Source: Bradyrhizobium niftali
GTDB lineage: Bacteria; Pseudomonadota; Alphaproteobacteria; Rhizobiales; Xanthobacteraceae
Length of the DNA: 64,000 bases
Assembly (NCBI RefSeq): GCF_004571025.1
Contig: NZ_SPQT01000011.1
Coordinates: forward strand, 62,001 to 126,000
Direction of reading: 5' to 3'
Made by a program: the position numbers and the translations under genes. This document shows positions 55,471 through 64,000 of this stretch, piece after piece (position 1 is the stretch's first letter; each line of letters opens with the position of its first letter). The notes under the pieces were generated by a model. The model searched no databases. It saw nothing but the letters and a program-made list of their open reading frames with translations, and was not told the origin of the DNA.

Positions 55471-58190
55471 GCGGCGGTATCCAATGCGTGGGTCTGTGCC
55501 GGAACGGGCAGACGGATGGTGAGGACCGCGCCGCTCCGGTCGCTGCGGTTGGCGGCCGAGATCGTGCCGTGCATTGCCTCGACGAAACCACGGGAAATGG
55601 CGAGCCCGAGCCCGGTGCCGGGACGGACGTGATCGCCCTTCTGCACGCGATAGAACTTGTCGAACACGCTCTCGACCTCGTCCGGCGGAATACCGCTCCC
55701 CTCGTCGGCGATCTGGAGCACCACTTGATCTCGCTCGCGCTGGCTCTTGATGGAGATCGTCGTCTCTGCCGGCGAATACTTCGCGGCGTTGTCGAGCAGG
55801 TTGAACAGCACCTGCTCGAACAGCACGGCGTCGAGCTGGAGCATCGGCAGATCGGCGGCCAGCACCAGCTCAATCTTGTGCGCGGTCAGGATCTTGGCTG
55901 CCCGCCGGAGCGCGCTGCCGACGATCTCGCCGAGATCGTGCAGCGCCGTGTTGGGCACGATGGCGCCGGATTCGAGTTTCGTCATGTCGAGCAGATTGGC
56001 GATGAAACGGTTGAGCCGCTCGGATTCGTCGATCACGGTCGCCAGCAGGTCGCGCTTCTCGGTGTCGGACAGCGCGCCGGCAAGATCGCGCATGGTGGAG
56101 GCCGCCCCCAACACGGAGGCGAGCGGCGTCTTCAAATCATGCGAGATCGAGGTCAGCAGCGCCGAGCGCAGCCGCTCGGATTCGACGGTGCGCTTGACGC
56201 GGTCCATGTCCTCGACCAGCAGCACGCGCTCGATCGCGAGAGCGCCCTGGTCAACCAGCGCATCCAGCAGCCGGCGCTGGTCCGGCGTCAGCAGCGGGCC
56301 GGTACGGTCGTTGTCGATGCCGATCACCCCGATCGGGCCGCGTCCGGTGCGCATCGGCAGGAACAGCCGTTTCGCACCCGGCAGCGTATCGGAGCCGCGG
56401 CCGGCCGGGCGATCATTGCTCCAGGCCCAGTTCGCGGCGGCAAGGTCCGCCTGATCGAGCTGGTCCTCCGGCGGATAGCCGGACTTCACCGTGAGCAGCC
56501 CGTCCTCCGGCAACAACAGCACCACGCGAACCTTCAGCATCAGCGCGATCTGATAGGCGGTCGCCCACAAGACATCGTCGAGCGTGGCCGTGCCGGCGAG
56601 CTTGCGGCTGAACGCATAAAGCTGCTCGGTGGTCCTGATGCGGCCGATCGCGGTGTCGGCCTGTGTGCGCACGCGCGCGGCGACGTTTGAGACGATCATC
56701 GCCACCAGCATGAACAGGACAAAGGCGGCGACGTTGGTCGGATCGGTGATCGTGAAGGTGTAGATCGGCGGCAGGAAGAAGAAATTATAGGACAGCGACG
56801 CTGCGACCGTGGCAAGCAGCGACGGCCAGAGGCCATAGCGGACCGCGACCGCCACCACCGCCGTGAGCAGCACGAGGTCCACGTTCTCGATGCCGAACCG
56901 GGGCTGGATCAGTTCGGCTGCGCCGAGACCGATCAGCACGATGCCGAGCGATTTCAGATAGGGCAGCGGGTTGAACGGCTCCGTCCGCGCCGCGGTCTGC
57001 ACCGCGGTCTTGGGCACCGCCTCGCCCGGCACATCGTCGCCGGCGATGACATGAACCGTGATGTTGCCGGCACGGCGCACCAGGTCATGCACGACGGAGC
57101 CGCGCGTGATCTCGAACCAGCGCGAGCGCGTCGACTTGCCGATCACGATCTGGGTGACGTTGTTGCCTTGTGCGAAATTGACGACGTCGTCGGCGATGCG
57201 GCGGCCGACGGCAGGAATCGTCAACGCCTCGCCGCCCAGCGATTCCGCCAGCCGCAGCGTGTCCGCGAGCCGGTCGCGCTCCTCGTCGGAAAGCTGGAGC
57301 GAGCGCCGGGTCTCGATCGAGACTGCGGTGAATGGCGCGTGCAGCCGGTCGGCCAGCCGCTTGGTATAACGCACGAGGCCAGCGGCGCGCGGGTCCTCGC
57401 TGACGCAGACGAGAATTCGCTCGCCCGCGGCCCAGGGGCCGGCGATGGCGTTCGCCTGCATGTGGGTGAGGAGCTGCTCGTCGACCCGCTCGGCCGTCCG
57501 CCGCAGCGCGAGTTCGCGCAACGCGGTGAGATTGCCCGGCGAGAAGTAGTGTTCCAGCGCCCGCTCGGCCTGCTTCGGGACGTAGACCTTGCCCTCCCTC
57601 AGCCGCTGGATCAGATCGTCGGGCGTGAGGTCGATCAGCTCGATCGCATCGGCGCGGTCGAAGATCGAATCCGGCACCGTCTCGCGCACCCGGACATGGG
57701 TGATCTGGGCGACGACGTCGTTCAGGCTCTCGATGTGCTGGATGTTGACCGCAGTATAGACGTCGATGCCGTGGGAGAGCAGCTCTTCGACGTCGAGATA
57801 GCGCTTGGGATGGCGGCTGCCGGCGGCGTTGGTGTGCGCGAGCTCGTCGACCAGCGCGATTTGCGGCCGTCGTGCGATCACGGCGTCGAGGTCCATCTCC
57901 TCGATCGTCTGGCCGCGGTAGTCGAGCCTCTTGCGCGGGACCACTTCGAGCCCCCGCACCAGCGCCTCGGTCTCGGCGCGGCCATGGGTCTCGACGAACC
58001 CGACCACGACGTCGATGCCGGCCTTGCGCTTGGCATGGGCGCTCTGAAGCATCTCGTAGGTCTTGCCGACGCCGGGGGCGGCGCCGACGAAGATCTTCAG
58101 CTTGCCGCTCGCGCTCTCCTCCCGGCGCGCTGTTTCCAGCAGCGCCTCGGGGGACGGACGTTGTTCGGGATCGCGGCGCTGCTGAATCAT
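55467..58190 (-). CDS. kdpD: Potassium sensor histidine kinase KdpD
   Basis: 907 residues from the ATG at 58188-58190 (an earlier in-frame start would add 19 residues). N-terminal KdpD domain with the ATP-binding GAAPGVGKTYEML, then a universal-stress-protein domain around 230-370 (ILVCVSEDPRAAGLVRY), four membrane helices around 400-500, a GAF-type domain, and the kinase core with His684 in SISHDLKTPLAS and ATP lid GTGLGLAISRGFV. Complete. It senses potassium/turgor and phosphorylates KdpE. Confidence 0.96.
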   Translation of the reverse strand: MIQQRRDPEQRPSPEALLETARREESASGKLKIFVGAAPGVGKTYEMLQSAHAKRKAGIDVVVGFVETHGRAETEALVRGLEVVPRKRLDYRGQTIEEMDLDAVIARRPQIALVDELAHTNAAGSRHPKRYLDVEELLSHGIDVYTAVNIQHIESLNDVVAQITHVRVRETVPDSIFDRADAIELIDLTPDDLIQRLREGKVYVPKQAERALEHYFSPGNLTALRELALRRTAERVDEQLLTHMQANAIAGPWAAGERILVCVSEDPRAAGLVRYTKRLADRLHAPFTAVSIETRRSLQLSDEERDRLADTLRLAESLGGEALTIPAVGRRIADDVVNFAQGNNVTQIVIGKSTRSRWFEITRGSVVHDLVRRAGNITVHVIAGDDVPGEAVPKTAVQTAARTEPFNPLPYLKSLGIVLIGLGAAELIQPRFGIENVDLVLLTAVVAVAVRYGLWPSLLATVAASLSYNFFFLPPIYTFTITDPTNVAAFVLFMLVAMIVSNVAARVRTQADTAIGRIRTTEQLYAFSRKLAGTATLDDVLWATAYQIALMLKVRVVLLLPEDGLLTVKSGYPPEDQLDQADLAAANWAWSNDRPAGRGSDTLPGAKRLFLPMRTGRGPIGVIGIDNDRTGPLLTPDQRRLLDALVDQGALAIERVLLVEDMDRVKRTVESERLRSALLTSISHDLKTPLASVLGAASTMRDLAGALSDTEKRDLLATVIDESERLNRFIANLLDMTKLESGAIVPNTALHDLGEIVGSALRRAAKILTAHKIELVLAADLPMLQLDAVLFEQVLFNLLDNAAKYSPAETTISIKSQRERDQVVLQIADEGSGIPPDEVESVFDKFYRVQKGDHVRPGTGLGLAISRGFVEAMHGTISAANRSDRSGAVLTIRLPVPAQTHALDTAA

Positions 58191-58230
58191 CAGGCCAATA
58201 TAATCATCCTGATATTCCCGGCCTAGAGCG

Positions 58231-58836
58231 CTACTTCGCGGACGCACGATCCAGAGCGAGGTTCAGGGCAAGAACGTTAACCCGGGGTTCGCCGAGGAGG
58301 CCGAGCAGACGGCCCTGGGTGTTGGAGGCAACAAGCTGCCTGAGCTGGTCCTCCGATATTTTCCGCGCCTTGGCCACGCGGGGCACCTGGAACTGCGCCG
58401 CTTCCGGGGAAATGTCGGGGTCAAGGCCGCTGGCCGAGGTGGTGACGAGGTCGACCGGCACCGCCGCGTTCGGATTCTCGCCCTTAAGCTTGTCCACGTC
58501 CTCCTTGAGCCGGTCGGCCAGCGCCTTGCTGGTCGGGCCGAGGTTGGAGCCGCCCGAGTTGGCGGCGTTGTAGGGCGCAGACACCGTCTTGGTCGAATCA
58601 TTCGGGTCCGGCGCCAGCGTCGCCGACGGGCGGCCGTGGAAGTACTTGTCGTCCTTGAACTCCTGCCCGATCAGGGCGGAGCCGACCATCTTGCCATCCT
58701 TCTCGATCAGGCTGCCCTGCGCCTGCGCGGGGAAGATCGCACCGGCAATGGCGGTCATCGCGAGCGGATAGGCCAGGCCCGTGATGGCGGTGAGCACCAG
58801 CAGAAGCACGATGGCGGGGCGGATTTCTCTGAGCAT
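58231..58836 (-). CDS. kdpC: Potassium-transporting ATPase KdpC subunit
   Basis: 201 residues. One N-terminal membrane helix ([20 protein letters not shown]), then the soluble domain with [47 protein letters not shown] and [20 protein letters not shown]. Stabilises the KdpFABC complex. Separated from kdpB by 200 bp that carry two repeat elements, unlike the tight spacing elsewhere in the operon. Confidence 0.96.
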   Translation of the reverse strand: MLREIRPAIVLLLVLTAITGLAYPLAMTAIAGAIFPAQAQGSLIEKDGKMVGSALIGQEFKDDKYFHGRPSATLAPDPNDSTKTVSAPYNAANSGGSNLGPTSKALADRLKEDVDKLKGENPNAAVPVDLVTTSASGLDPDISPEAAQFQVPRVAKARKISEDQLRQLVASNTQGRLLGLLGEPRVNVLALNLALDRASAK

Positions 58837-58855
58837 ATGTTTCTCCTATTTCTTT

Positions 58856-58888
58856 CGTCATTGCGAGCGAAGCGAAGCAATCCAGACG
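58856..58888. repeat. Half copy of repeat R1 inside the kdp operon
   Basis: CGTCATTGCGAGCGAAGCG through GCAATCCAGA without the matching right arm. It is directly followed by repeat R5, which may have replaced the other half. Confidence 0.75.
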
Positions 58889-58893
58889 CTAGA

Positions 58894-58998
58894 CCCTCAC
58901 CCTGAGGAGCCGCGCTTGCGCGGCGTCTCGAAGGGCGAGGCCACCAGCCGGGCCTTCATCCTTCGAGACGCGCGTTCCGCGCTCCTCAGGATGAGGGA
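58894..58998. repeat. Palindromic repeat, family R5, inside the kdp operon
   Basis: CCTCACCCTGAGGAGC and GCGTCTCGAAGG on the left pair with CCTTCGAGACGCGCG and GCTCCTCAGGATGAGG on the right. It lies between kdpB and kdpC in the transcribed region. Confidence 0.8.
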
Positions 58999-59036
58999 CT
59001 GGCAGTCCCGACCGCCTCGTCACTTGCGTTGACATT

Positions 59037-61154
59037 TCAAGCCAGGTGTAAAGCGACGACGACGAGGTCGATCGCCTTGATGCCGATGAAGGGAATGACG
59101 ATGCCGCCAAGGCCGTAAATCAGCAGGTTGCGACGAAGCAATGCGCCGGCCCCGACTGCACGATAGGCAACGCCCTTCAGCGCAAGCGGGATCAGCGCGA
59201 TGATGATCAACGCGTTGAAGATGATCGCCGACAGGATGGCGCTCTGCGGGCTCGACAGGTTCATGACGTTGAGCACGTTGAGCTGCGGGTAGAACGCCAA
59301 AAACATCGCCGGGATGATCGCAAAGTATTTTGCGACGTCATTGGCGATCGAGAAGGTCGTCAGCGCGCCGCGCGTCATCAGGAGCTGCTTGCCGATCTCG
59401 ACCACCTCGATCAGCTTGGTCGGGTTGGAGTCGAGGTCGACCATGTTGCCGGCCTCGCGGGCCGCCTGGGTGCCGGTGTTCATGGCGACGCCGACATCGG
59501 CCTGCGCAAGCGCCGGCGCGTCATTGGTGCCGTCGCCGCACATGGCGACCAGTTTGCCCTTGGCCTGCTCGTCGCGGATCAGCTTGAGCTTGTCCTCGGG
59601 GGTTGCCTGCGCCAGGAAGTCGTCGACGCCGGCCTCCGCCGCGATCGCCGCCGCCGTCATCGGGTTGTCGCCGGTGATCATGATGGTGCGGATGCCCATG
59701 CGGCGCAGCTCGGCAAAGCGCTCGCGGATGCCGCCCTTGACGATGTCCTTGAGCTGGATGACGCCGAGCAGCTTGCCGTCCCTGGCAACCGCAAGCGGAG
59801 TACCGCCTGCCTTGGCAATGTCGTCCGCAATGGTCTGGACCTCGCGTCCGAGATCCGACAGCGCCGCCGGCTGGATGGCCCGTGCGGTATTGCCGGAAGC
59901 GACCGCCAGCGGCGCACCGCCGCCGACATAGTTGAGCATGGCATCGACCGCGCCCTTGCGCACCGACGAGCCGCCGGCATCGACGCCGCTCATGCGGGTC
60001 TGCGCCGTGAACGGAATGAAGGTGGCTCCCAGCTCGGCCATGTCGCGGCCGCGGATGCCGTATTTCTCCTTCGCCAGCACGACGATGGAACGGCCTTCCG
60101 GGGTCTCGTCGGCGAGCGAGGCGAGCTGGGCTGCGTCGGCCAGCTCCTGCTCGGTCACGCCGCGCACCGGACGGAACGCCGTGGCCTGGCGATTGCCGAG
60201 CGTGATCGTTCCGGTCTTGTCGAGCAGCAGCGTGTCGACGTCGCCGGCCGCCTCGACGGCGCGACCGGACATCGCCAGCACGTTGAAGCGCACCAGGCGG
60301 TCCATGCCCGCAATGCCGATCGCCGACAGCAGTGCACCGATCGTGGTCGGGATCAGCGTCACGAACAGCGCGACCAGCACGATCACCGAGATCGAGCCGC
60401 CGGCATAGGCCGCATAGCTCGGAATGGTGACGGTGGCGAACACGAAGATGATGGTGAGGCCGGCAAGCAGGATGTTGAGCGCGATCTCGTTCGGAGTCTT
60501 CTGCCGCTCGGCGCCCTCGACCAGCTTGATCATGCGATCGATGAAGGTCGAGCCCTGGGCTGCCGTGATACGGACGCGGATCCAGTCGGACAGCACCTGC
60601 GTGCCGCCGGTGACCGCCGAGCGGTCGCCGCCGGACTCGCGAATGACGGGCGCGGATTCGCCGGTGATGGCGGCCTCGTTGACGGAGGCAACGCCCTCGA
60701 TCACCTCGCCGTCCGAGGGAATGGTGTCCCCCGCTTCGACCAGCACGATGTCGCCGACCTTCAGGCTCGTGCCCGGCACGAGTTTGAAGGCCTGGCCAGC
60801 GCCGGTGAGCAGCTTGGCCTGACTCTCGGTGCGGGTCTTGCGCAGCGACTCGGCCTGCGCCTTGCCGCGGCCTTCGGCCACCGCTTCGGCGAGATTGGCG
60901 AACAGCACCGTGAACCAGAGCCAGAGGATGATCTGGAAGGTGAAGCCGAGGTTCTCCCCGCCGGTGACGAGGTCGCGCAGGAAGATCACCGTGGTGAGCG
61001 CGGCCACGATCTCGACCACGAACATCACCGGGTTCTTGATCATCAGTCGCGGATCGAGCTTGGTGAAGGCAGCGCCGATGGCGGGCACCACGATCTTCGG
61101 ATCCAGCATCGCCGAAACCGGCATGCGTTTGTTGGACTTAAGGACAGGTTCCAT
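59037..61154 (-). CDS. kdpB: Potassium-transporting ATPase KdpB subunit
   Basis: 705 residues. P-type ATPase features: phosphorylated Asp312 in [13 protein letters not shown], the TGES loop at 164-167, [15 protein letters not shown], and [20 protein letters not shown]. It hydrolyses ATP to drive potassium through KdpA. The Ser of TGES, which is the inhibitory phosphorylation site in E. coli, is present (Ser167). 24 bp after kdpA. Confidence 0.97.
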   Translation of the reverse strand: MEPVLKSNKRMPVSAMLDPKIVVPAIGAAFTKLDPRLMIKNPVMFVVEIVAALTTVIFLRDLVTGGENLGFTFQIILWLWFTVLFANLAEAVAEGRGKAQAESLRKTRTESQAKLLTGAGQAFKLVPGTSLKVGDIVLVEAGDTIPSDGEVIEGVASVNEAAITGESAPVIRESGGDRSAVTGGTQVLSDWIRVRITAAQGSTFIDRMIKLVEGAERQKTPNEIALNILLAGLTIIFVFATVTIPSYAAYAGGSISVIVLVALFVTLIPTTIGALLSAIGIAGMDRLVRFNVLAMSGRAVEAAGDVDTLLLDKTGTITLGNRQATAFRPVRGVTEQELADAAQLASLADETPEGRSIVVLAKEKYGIRGRDMAELGATFIPFTAQTRMSGVDAGGSSVRKGAVDAMLNYVGGGAPLAVASGNTARAIQPAALSDLGREVQTIADDIAKAGGTPLAVARDGKLLGVIQLKDIVKGGIRERFAELRRMGIRTIMITGDNPMTAAAIAAEAGVDDFLAQATPEDKLKLIRDEQAKGKLVAMCGDGTNDAPALAQADVGVAMNTGTQAAREAGNMVDLDSNPTKLIEVVEIGKQLLMTRGALTTFSIANDVAKYFAIIPAMFLAFYPQLNVLNVMNLSSPQSAILSAIIFNALIIIALIPLALKGVAYRAVGAGALLRRNLLIYGLGGIVIPFIGIKAIDLVVVALHLA

Positions 61155-61178
61155 GGACGTAACTCCGAAAGGGCTCGA

Positions 61179-62882
61179 TCAGAAGACGTTGCCGGCGTTC
61201 ATCGCGAGGTGCTCGACGATCGGGCCGAGTGCGAGTGCCGGGAAGAAGGTCAGGCCGCCGATGATCAGGATCACGCCGACGACCAGGCCGACGAACAGCC
61301 CGCCCGTGGTCGGGAAGGTGCCCGCCGACGGCGGGATCGATTTCTTGGAGGCCAGCGAGCCAGCAATTGCCATCGCCGGAACGATCATGAAGAAGCGGCC
61401 CACGAACATCGCGCTTGCGAGCGTGAGGTTGTAGAAGAACGTGTTGCCGGTGAGGCCCGCAAACGCCGAGCCGTTGTTGCCGGTCGCCGACGTGAAGGCG
61501 TAGAGCACCTCGGTGAAGCCGTGCGGGCCGGCATTCGCCATCGAGGCAACCGCCGCCGGATAGACCACGCCGACCGCGGTCCAGCCGAGATACATCAGCG
61601 GCAGCACCAGGATCGCGAGCATCGCCATTTTCACTTCGCGCGCCTCGATCTTCTTGCCGACATATTCCGGCGTGCGGCCGACCATCAGGCCCGCGACGAA
61701 GATCGCGAGCACGACGAACAGCAGCATGCCGTAGAGGCCGGCGCCGACGCCGCCGATGATGATCTCACCGAGCTGCATGTTGATCAGCGGGATCATGCCG
61801 CCAAGCGCGGTGAAGCTGTCATGCATGGCATTGACGGCACCGCAGGAGGCGGCCGTCGTGATCACGGCGAACAGCGAGGACGCGACGATGCCGAAGCGGA
61901 CCTCCTTGCCCTCCATGTTGCCGCCGGTCAGGCCGAGCGCATGCATGGTCGAGGTGCCGTTGGCTTCCGCCCAGTAGGTGACGGCGACGCCCGCGACGAA
62001 CAGCACGCCCATCACGGCGAGGATCGCCCAGCCCTGGCGCTGGTTGCCGACCATGCGGCCGAACACGTTGGTGAGTGCGGCACCGAGCGCGAAGATCGAC
62101 AGCATCTGCACGAAGTTCGACAGCGCGGTCGGGTTCTCGAAGGGATGCGCGGCGTTAGCGTTGAAGAAGCCGCCGCCATTGGTGCCGAGCATCTTGATCG
62201 CAACCTGCGAGGCGACCGGGCCGACCGCGATGGTCTGCTTGGCGCCCTCGAGCGTGGTGGCCTCGACATAGTCGCCGAGCGTCTGCGGCATGCCCTGCGA
62301 GATGAGGAACAGCGTGTAGACGACGCAGATCGGCAGCAGGACATAGAGCGTGCAGCGAGTGACATCGACCCAGAAATTGCCGATCGTGCGCACCGAGGCG
62401 CGCGAGAAGCCGCGGATCAGCGCCACCGCGAGCGCGATACCGGTTGCCGCCGACAGGAAGTTCTGGTGCGTCAGGCCGAGCATCTGCACGAGGTAAGATA
62501 TTGTGCTCTCGCCGCCGTAGTTCTGCCAGTTGGTGTTGGTGATGAAGGAGATCGCGGTGTTGAAGGAGAGGTCTTCGGCGACCGCGCCCTGGCCTGCCGG
62601 ATTGAAGGGCAGGATCGCCTGCAATCGCATCACGCCGTAAATGATGAGGAAGCCGCCGACATGGAACAGCAGCATGGAGACCGTATAGGTCAGCCAATGC
62701 TGCTCGCGCCTCTCGTCGACGCCGGAGAACCAGTAGATGCCGGCCTCGATCGGGCGCAGCACCGGCGACAGGAACGTTCGCTCCCCGTTGAACACGCGCG
62801 TCATGTACCAGCCGAGCGGCTTGGTCAGCGCGACGATTATGACGCAGAAAAGAATGATCTGGAGCCAACCGATCACAGTCAT
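61179..62882 (-). CDS. kdpA: Potassium-transporting ATPase KdpA subunit
   Basis: 567 residues with about ten membrane helices. Selectivity-filter loops are recognisable: [56 protein letters not shown] and [17 protein letters not shown]. Potassium channel-like subunit of the Kdp pump. AAGGA precedes the ATG. Confidence 0.97.
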   Translation of the reverse strand: MTVIGWLQIILFCVIIVALTKPLGWYMTRVFNGERTFLSPVLRPIEAGIYWFSGVDERREQHWLTYTVSMLLFHVGGFLIIYGVMRLQAILPFNPAGQGAVAEDLSFNTAISFITNTNWQNYGGESTISYLVQMLGLTHQNFLSAATGIALAVALIRGFSRASVRTIGNFWVDVTRCTLYVLLPICVVYTLFLISQGMPQTLGDYVEATTLEGAKQTIAVGPVASQVAIKMLGTNGGGFFNANAAHPFENPTALSNFVQMLSIFALGAALTNVFGRMVGNQRQGWAILAVMGVLFVAGVAVTYWAEANGTSTMHALGLTGGNMEGKEVRFGIVASSLFAVITTAASCGAVNAMHDSFTALGGMIPLINMQLGEIIIGGVGAGLYGMLLFVVLAIFVAGLMVGRTPEYVGKKIEAREVKMAMLAILVLPLMYLGWTAVGVVYPAAVASMANAGPHGFTEVLYAFTSATGNNGSAFAGLTGNTFFYNLTLASAMFVGRFFMIVPAMAIAGSLASKKSIPPSAGTFPTTGGLFVGLVVGVILIIGGLTFFPALALGPIVEHLAMNAGNVF

Positions 62883-62886
62883 GGCA

Positions 62887-62991
62887 TTAATCCTTCAGGC
62901 ATTGTGTCCGGCGCAAGAGCGGCAGGAGCAGCGCAAGCAGGCCGGCGACGAGCACGGCGTCGGCCAGCAGCAATTCGACAAGCAGCAGCAC
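62887..62991 (-). CDS. Possible 34-residue hydrophobic microprotein between kdpF and kdpA
   Basis: A GTG-started frame of 35 codons begins 3 nt after the kdpF stop and ends 4 nt before the kdpA ATG. It reads as one membrane helix ([20 protein letters not shown]) with a short basic tail ([10 protein letters not shown]). The start has only a weak GAGCGG upstream. The perfect fit between two genes is suggestive, but chance in GC-rich DNA is a real alternative. Confidence 0.35.
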   Translation of the reverse strand: MLLLVELLLADAVLVAGLLALLLPLLRRTQCLKD

Positions 62992-62994
62992 GGG

Positions 62995-63084
62995 TCAGAA
63001 CCGCTCGGGCCGCAGCAGCGCGTAGGTGAGATACATCAGCAGGCCGAACGAAACGGCACCGGCGAGCGTATAATCGAAGATCAT
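62995..63084 (-). CDS. kdpF: Potassium-transporting ATPase KdpF subunit
   Basis: 29 residues: one membrane helix, MIFDYTLAGAVSFGLLMYLT, ending YALLRPERF, which is the classic KdpF C-terminus. Small stabilising subunit of the Kdp complex. Too short for most gene finders. 11 bp after the upstream small ORF. Confidence 0.93.
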   Translation of the reverse strand: MIFDYTLAGAVSFGLLMYLTYALLRPERF

Positions 63085-63095
63085 GGTCCGCTCCA

Positions 63096-63179
63096 TCAAA
63101 GCCGTTCGCAGGCGTAGGTGTAGCCGATCGCAAGCGCGAAGAAGCCGAAGCCCAGCGCCAGCATCAGAATGTCCATCAT
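63096..63179 (-). CDS. Small membrane peptide upstream of kdpF
   Basis: 27 residues (26 if the second ATG is used): one membrane helix in MMDILMLALGFGFFALAIGY, ending TYACERL. The ribosome binding site GAGGAG lies 7-8 nt upstream. It is the first gene of the kdp transcript. The aromatic-rich helix and CERL end differ from KdpF. Similar tiny ORFs occur, as far as I recall, before kdpF in other alphaproteobacteria, usually unnamed. Confidence 0.7.
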   Translation of the reverse strand: MMDILMLALGFGFFALAIGYTYACERL

Positions 63180-63344
63180 GGGAATTCTCCTCGTTGCGCT
63201 CTGTCTCTGAGGCAACCATGTCTCTGTTTCCGGCAGGCAGCTGCGATGGATCAAGCACAACGCATGTCCCGCAGCGCCCGGCCGGAACTTTCACCGCGCT
63301 GAAGTGCCACTCGGGACATAGGTTTTCGAGATGAGGGCTATGGC

Positions 63345-63366
63345 AAAGTTATAGGAATCTCATAAA
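63345..63366 (-). promoter_or_regulatory. AT-rich patch, possible KdpE-box/promoter
   Basis: On the minus strand TTTATGAGATTCC then TATAACTTT, an unusually AT-rich 22 bp, 165 bp upstream of the first kdp ORF. It loosely resembles the TTTATA-rich KdpE site of E. coli. Weak evidence. Confidence 0.3.
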
Positions 63367-63400
63367 GAGGCGGCGGCGTACGGCGCGGCCCAGCATCAGC

Positions 63401-63562
63401 CGTCGTCCCGGCCAAGCGCTGCGCTCGGCAGCGCGTAGCGCTGTCCCGAAGCAAAGCGCAGATCCGGGACCCATAGCCACAAGGAGTGGTTTGGCGATGA
63501 CTCGTGGTTACTGGCTTGGCGCCACAACTTCTTCCTTGGGGTATGGGTTCGCCGGGACGACG
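63401..63562. repeat. Palindromic repeat, family R6
   Basis: Outer arms CGTCGTCCCGGC (63401-63412) and GCCGGGACGACG (63551-63562) are perfect complements; inner segments GGACCCATAGCCAC and GTATGGGTT are partly complementary. The rest of the 63180-63717 gap holds the kdp promoter area and no gene that I can support. Confidence 0.7.
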
Positions 63563-63717
63563 AGTCGAGAAATTGGCGCGGCCCGTGCACCTCATTGATC
63601 GCGGCACTTATGAAATCCCTATATCTCCTGCCCCCTCCTCATCTCGTTTTCAAATGCCGCTTTGGCCATCTTGGAGACGCCGGCCGACTGACCGACGCCA
63701 ACTCCGGGAGGCCTGAC

Positions 63718-64000
63718 ATGACCGCTGCTCTTCGATGCTATGACCCGCCCTCGCTCTGCGAGCGCTTGCGCAATGCGCATGCGATGACACGCCCGGTGAT
63801 GCTCGATATCATCGACAAGGCCTGCCGGCGCTTCCCCTCCCTCGGACAGAGCGAGCGTAGCGCACGCGTCATGCGCCTCGTCGATGCCGAAGCCTGGGCC
63901 GATGCCGCGCTGGCGTTGATGGAGCTCGAGCTGCCGCTGTGGCAGGTCCGCCGCATAGCCTATGACGAAGGCGAATGGTACTGCGCCCTCTCGCGCGAAC
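63718..64000 (+). CDS. Unrecognised protein, partial (runs off the right edge)
   Basis: An ATG at 63718 with GGGAGG at 63706-63711 opens a frame that continues to the window end, 94 residues. It begins MTAALRCYDPPSLCERLRNA and includes VMLDIIDKACRRFPSLGQ, ALALMELELPLWQVRRIAYD and EGEWYCALSRE. Predicted soluble and mostly helical. It resembles hypothetical proteins I associate with Bradyrhizobium, with no known function. Confidence 0.75.
   Translation, partial: MTAALRCYDPPSLCERLRNAHAMTRPVMLDIIDKACRRFPSLGQSERSARVMRLVDAEAWADAALALMELELPLWQVRRIAYDEGEWYCALSRE

Noticed and set aside
58837-59036. A gene between kdpC and kdpB
   Set aside because: Open frames here are made of repeat R1 and R5 sequence and have no family resemblance.

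Overview
The window looks like chromosome of a high-GC alphaproteobacterium, most probably Bradyrhizobium or a close relative. Support comes from the uniform GC-rich coding style, the gene set (pqqABCDE, a Tal-Pgi fusion, a large glycogen/trehalose block, LigD/Ku, a complete kdp operon), a sigma-EcfG-type promoter (GGAAC-N17-CGTT), and many intergenic palindromic repeats whose sequence resembles repeats I associate with Bradyrhizobium. I saw no phage, transposase, CRISPR array, rRNA or tRNA gene.

Layout. 1-1237: edge of an amidase gene and a DUF6894-type small protein. 1502-6623: PQQ cofactor operon pqqA-B-C-D-E, followed by an overlapping prolyl-aminopeptidase-like hydrolase and an unknown protein. 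6861-11663: a three-gene 2-oxoacid:ferredoxin oxidoreductase set (GltD-like flavoprotein with ferredoxin domain, KorA, KorB). 11664-17450: accessory genes, including a class III cyclase fused to a formylglycine-generating-enzyme-like domain, a DUF4399 protein, two secreted proteins and an ArsR-SRPBCC-membrane protein-DUF1801 operon whose promoter carries two tandem palindromes. 17663-22435: the stress operon prkA-yeaH-spoVR with an EcfG-type promoter. 22734-23393: a membrane protein paralogous to the one at 13898-14479.

23704-31204 is a pentose-phosphate block: tal-pgi fusion, gnd, zwf, pgl, gntK and a HAD phosphatase. 31420-50114 is a glucan/trehalose block: PhyH-like protein, GH15 glucosidase and malQ on the minus strand, then, beyond an intergenic region shared with malQ, glgE-like, treS-pep2, glgB, glgX, treZ and treY on the plus strand. 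Together these encode TreS-Pep2 conversion of trehalose to maltose-1-phosphate, branching, debranching, and TreY/TreZ release of trehalose from glucan. The GlgE-like protein lacks the invariant GH13 Arg and acid/base Glu, so the step joining maltose-1-phosphate to glucan may not be done by it.

50118-54539 holds a PHA-granule-type protein, a DUF3309 microprotein, and divergent ligD and ku for bacterial end joining. 54781-63179 is kdp on the minus strand (small ORF, kdpF, possible second small ORF, kdpA, B, C, D, E). 63718 to the right edge is the start of an unrecognised gene.

Most intergenic spaces over 80 bp carry one of six palindromic repeat families (R1-R6 here). One sits at the korA/korB junction, two lie between kdpB and kdpC, and one supplies the ligD stop codon.
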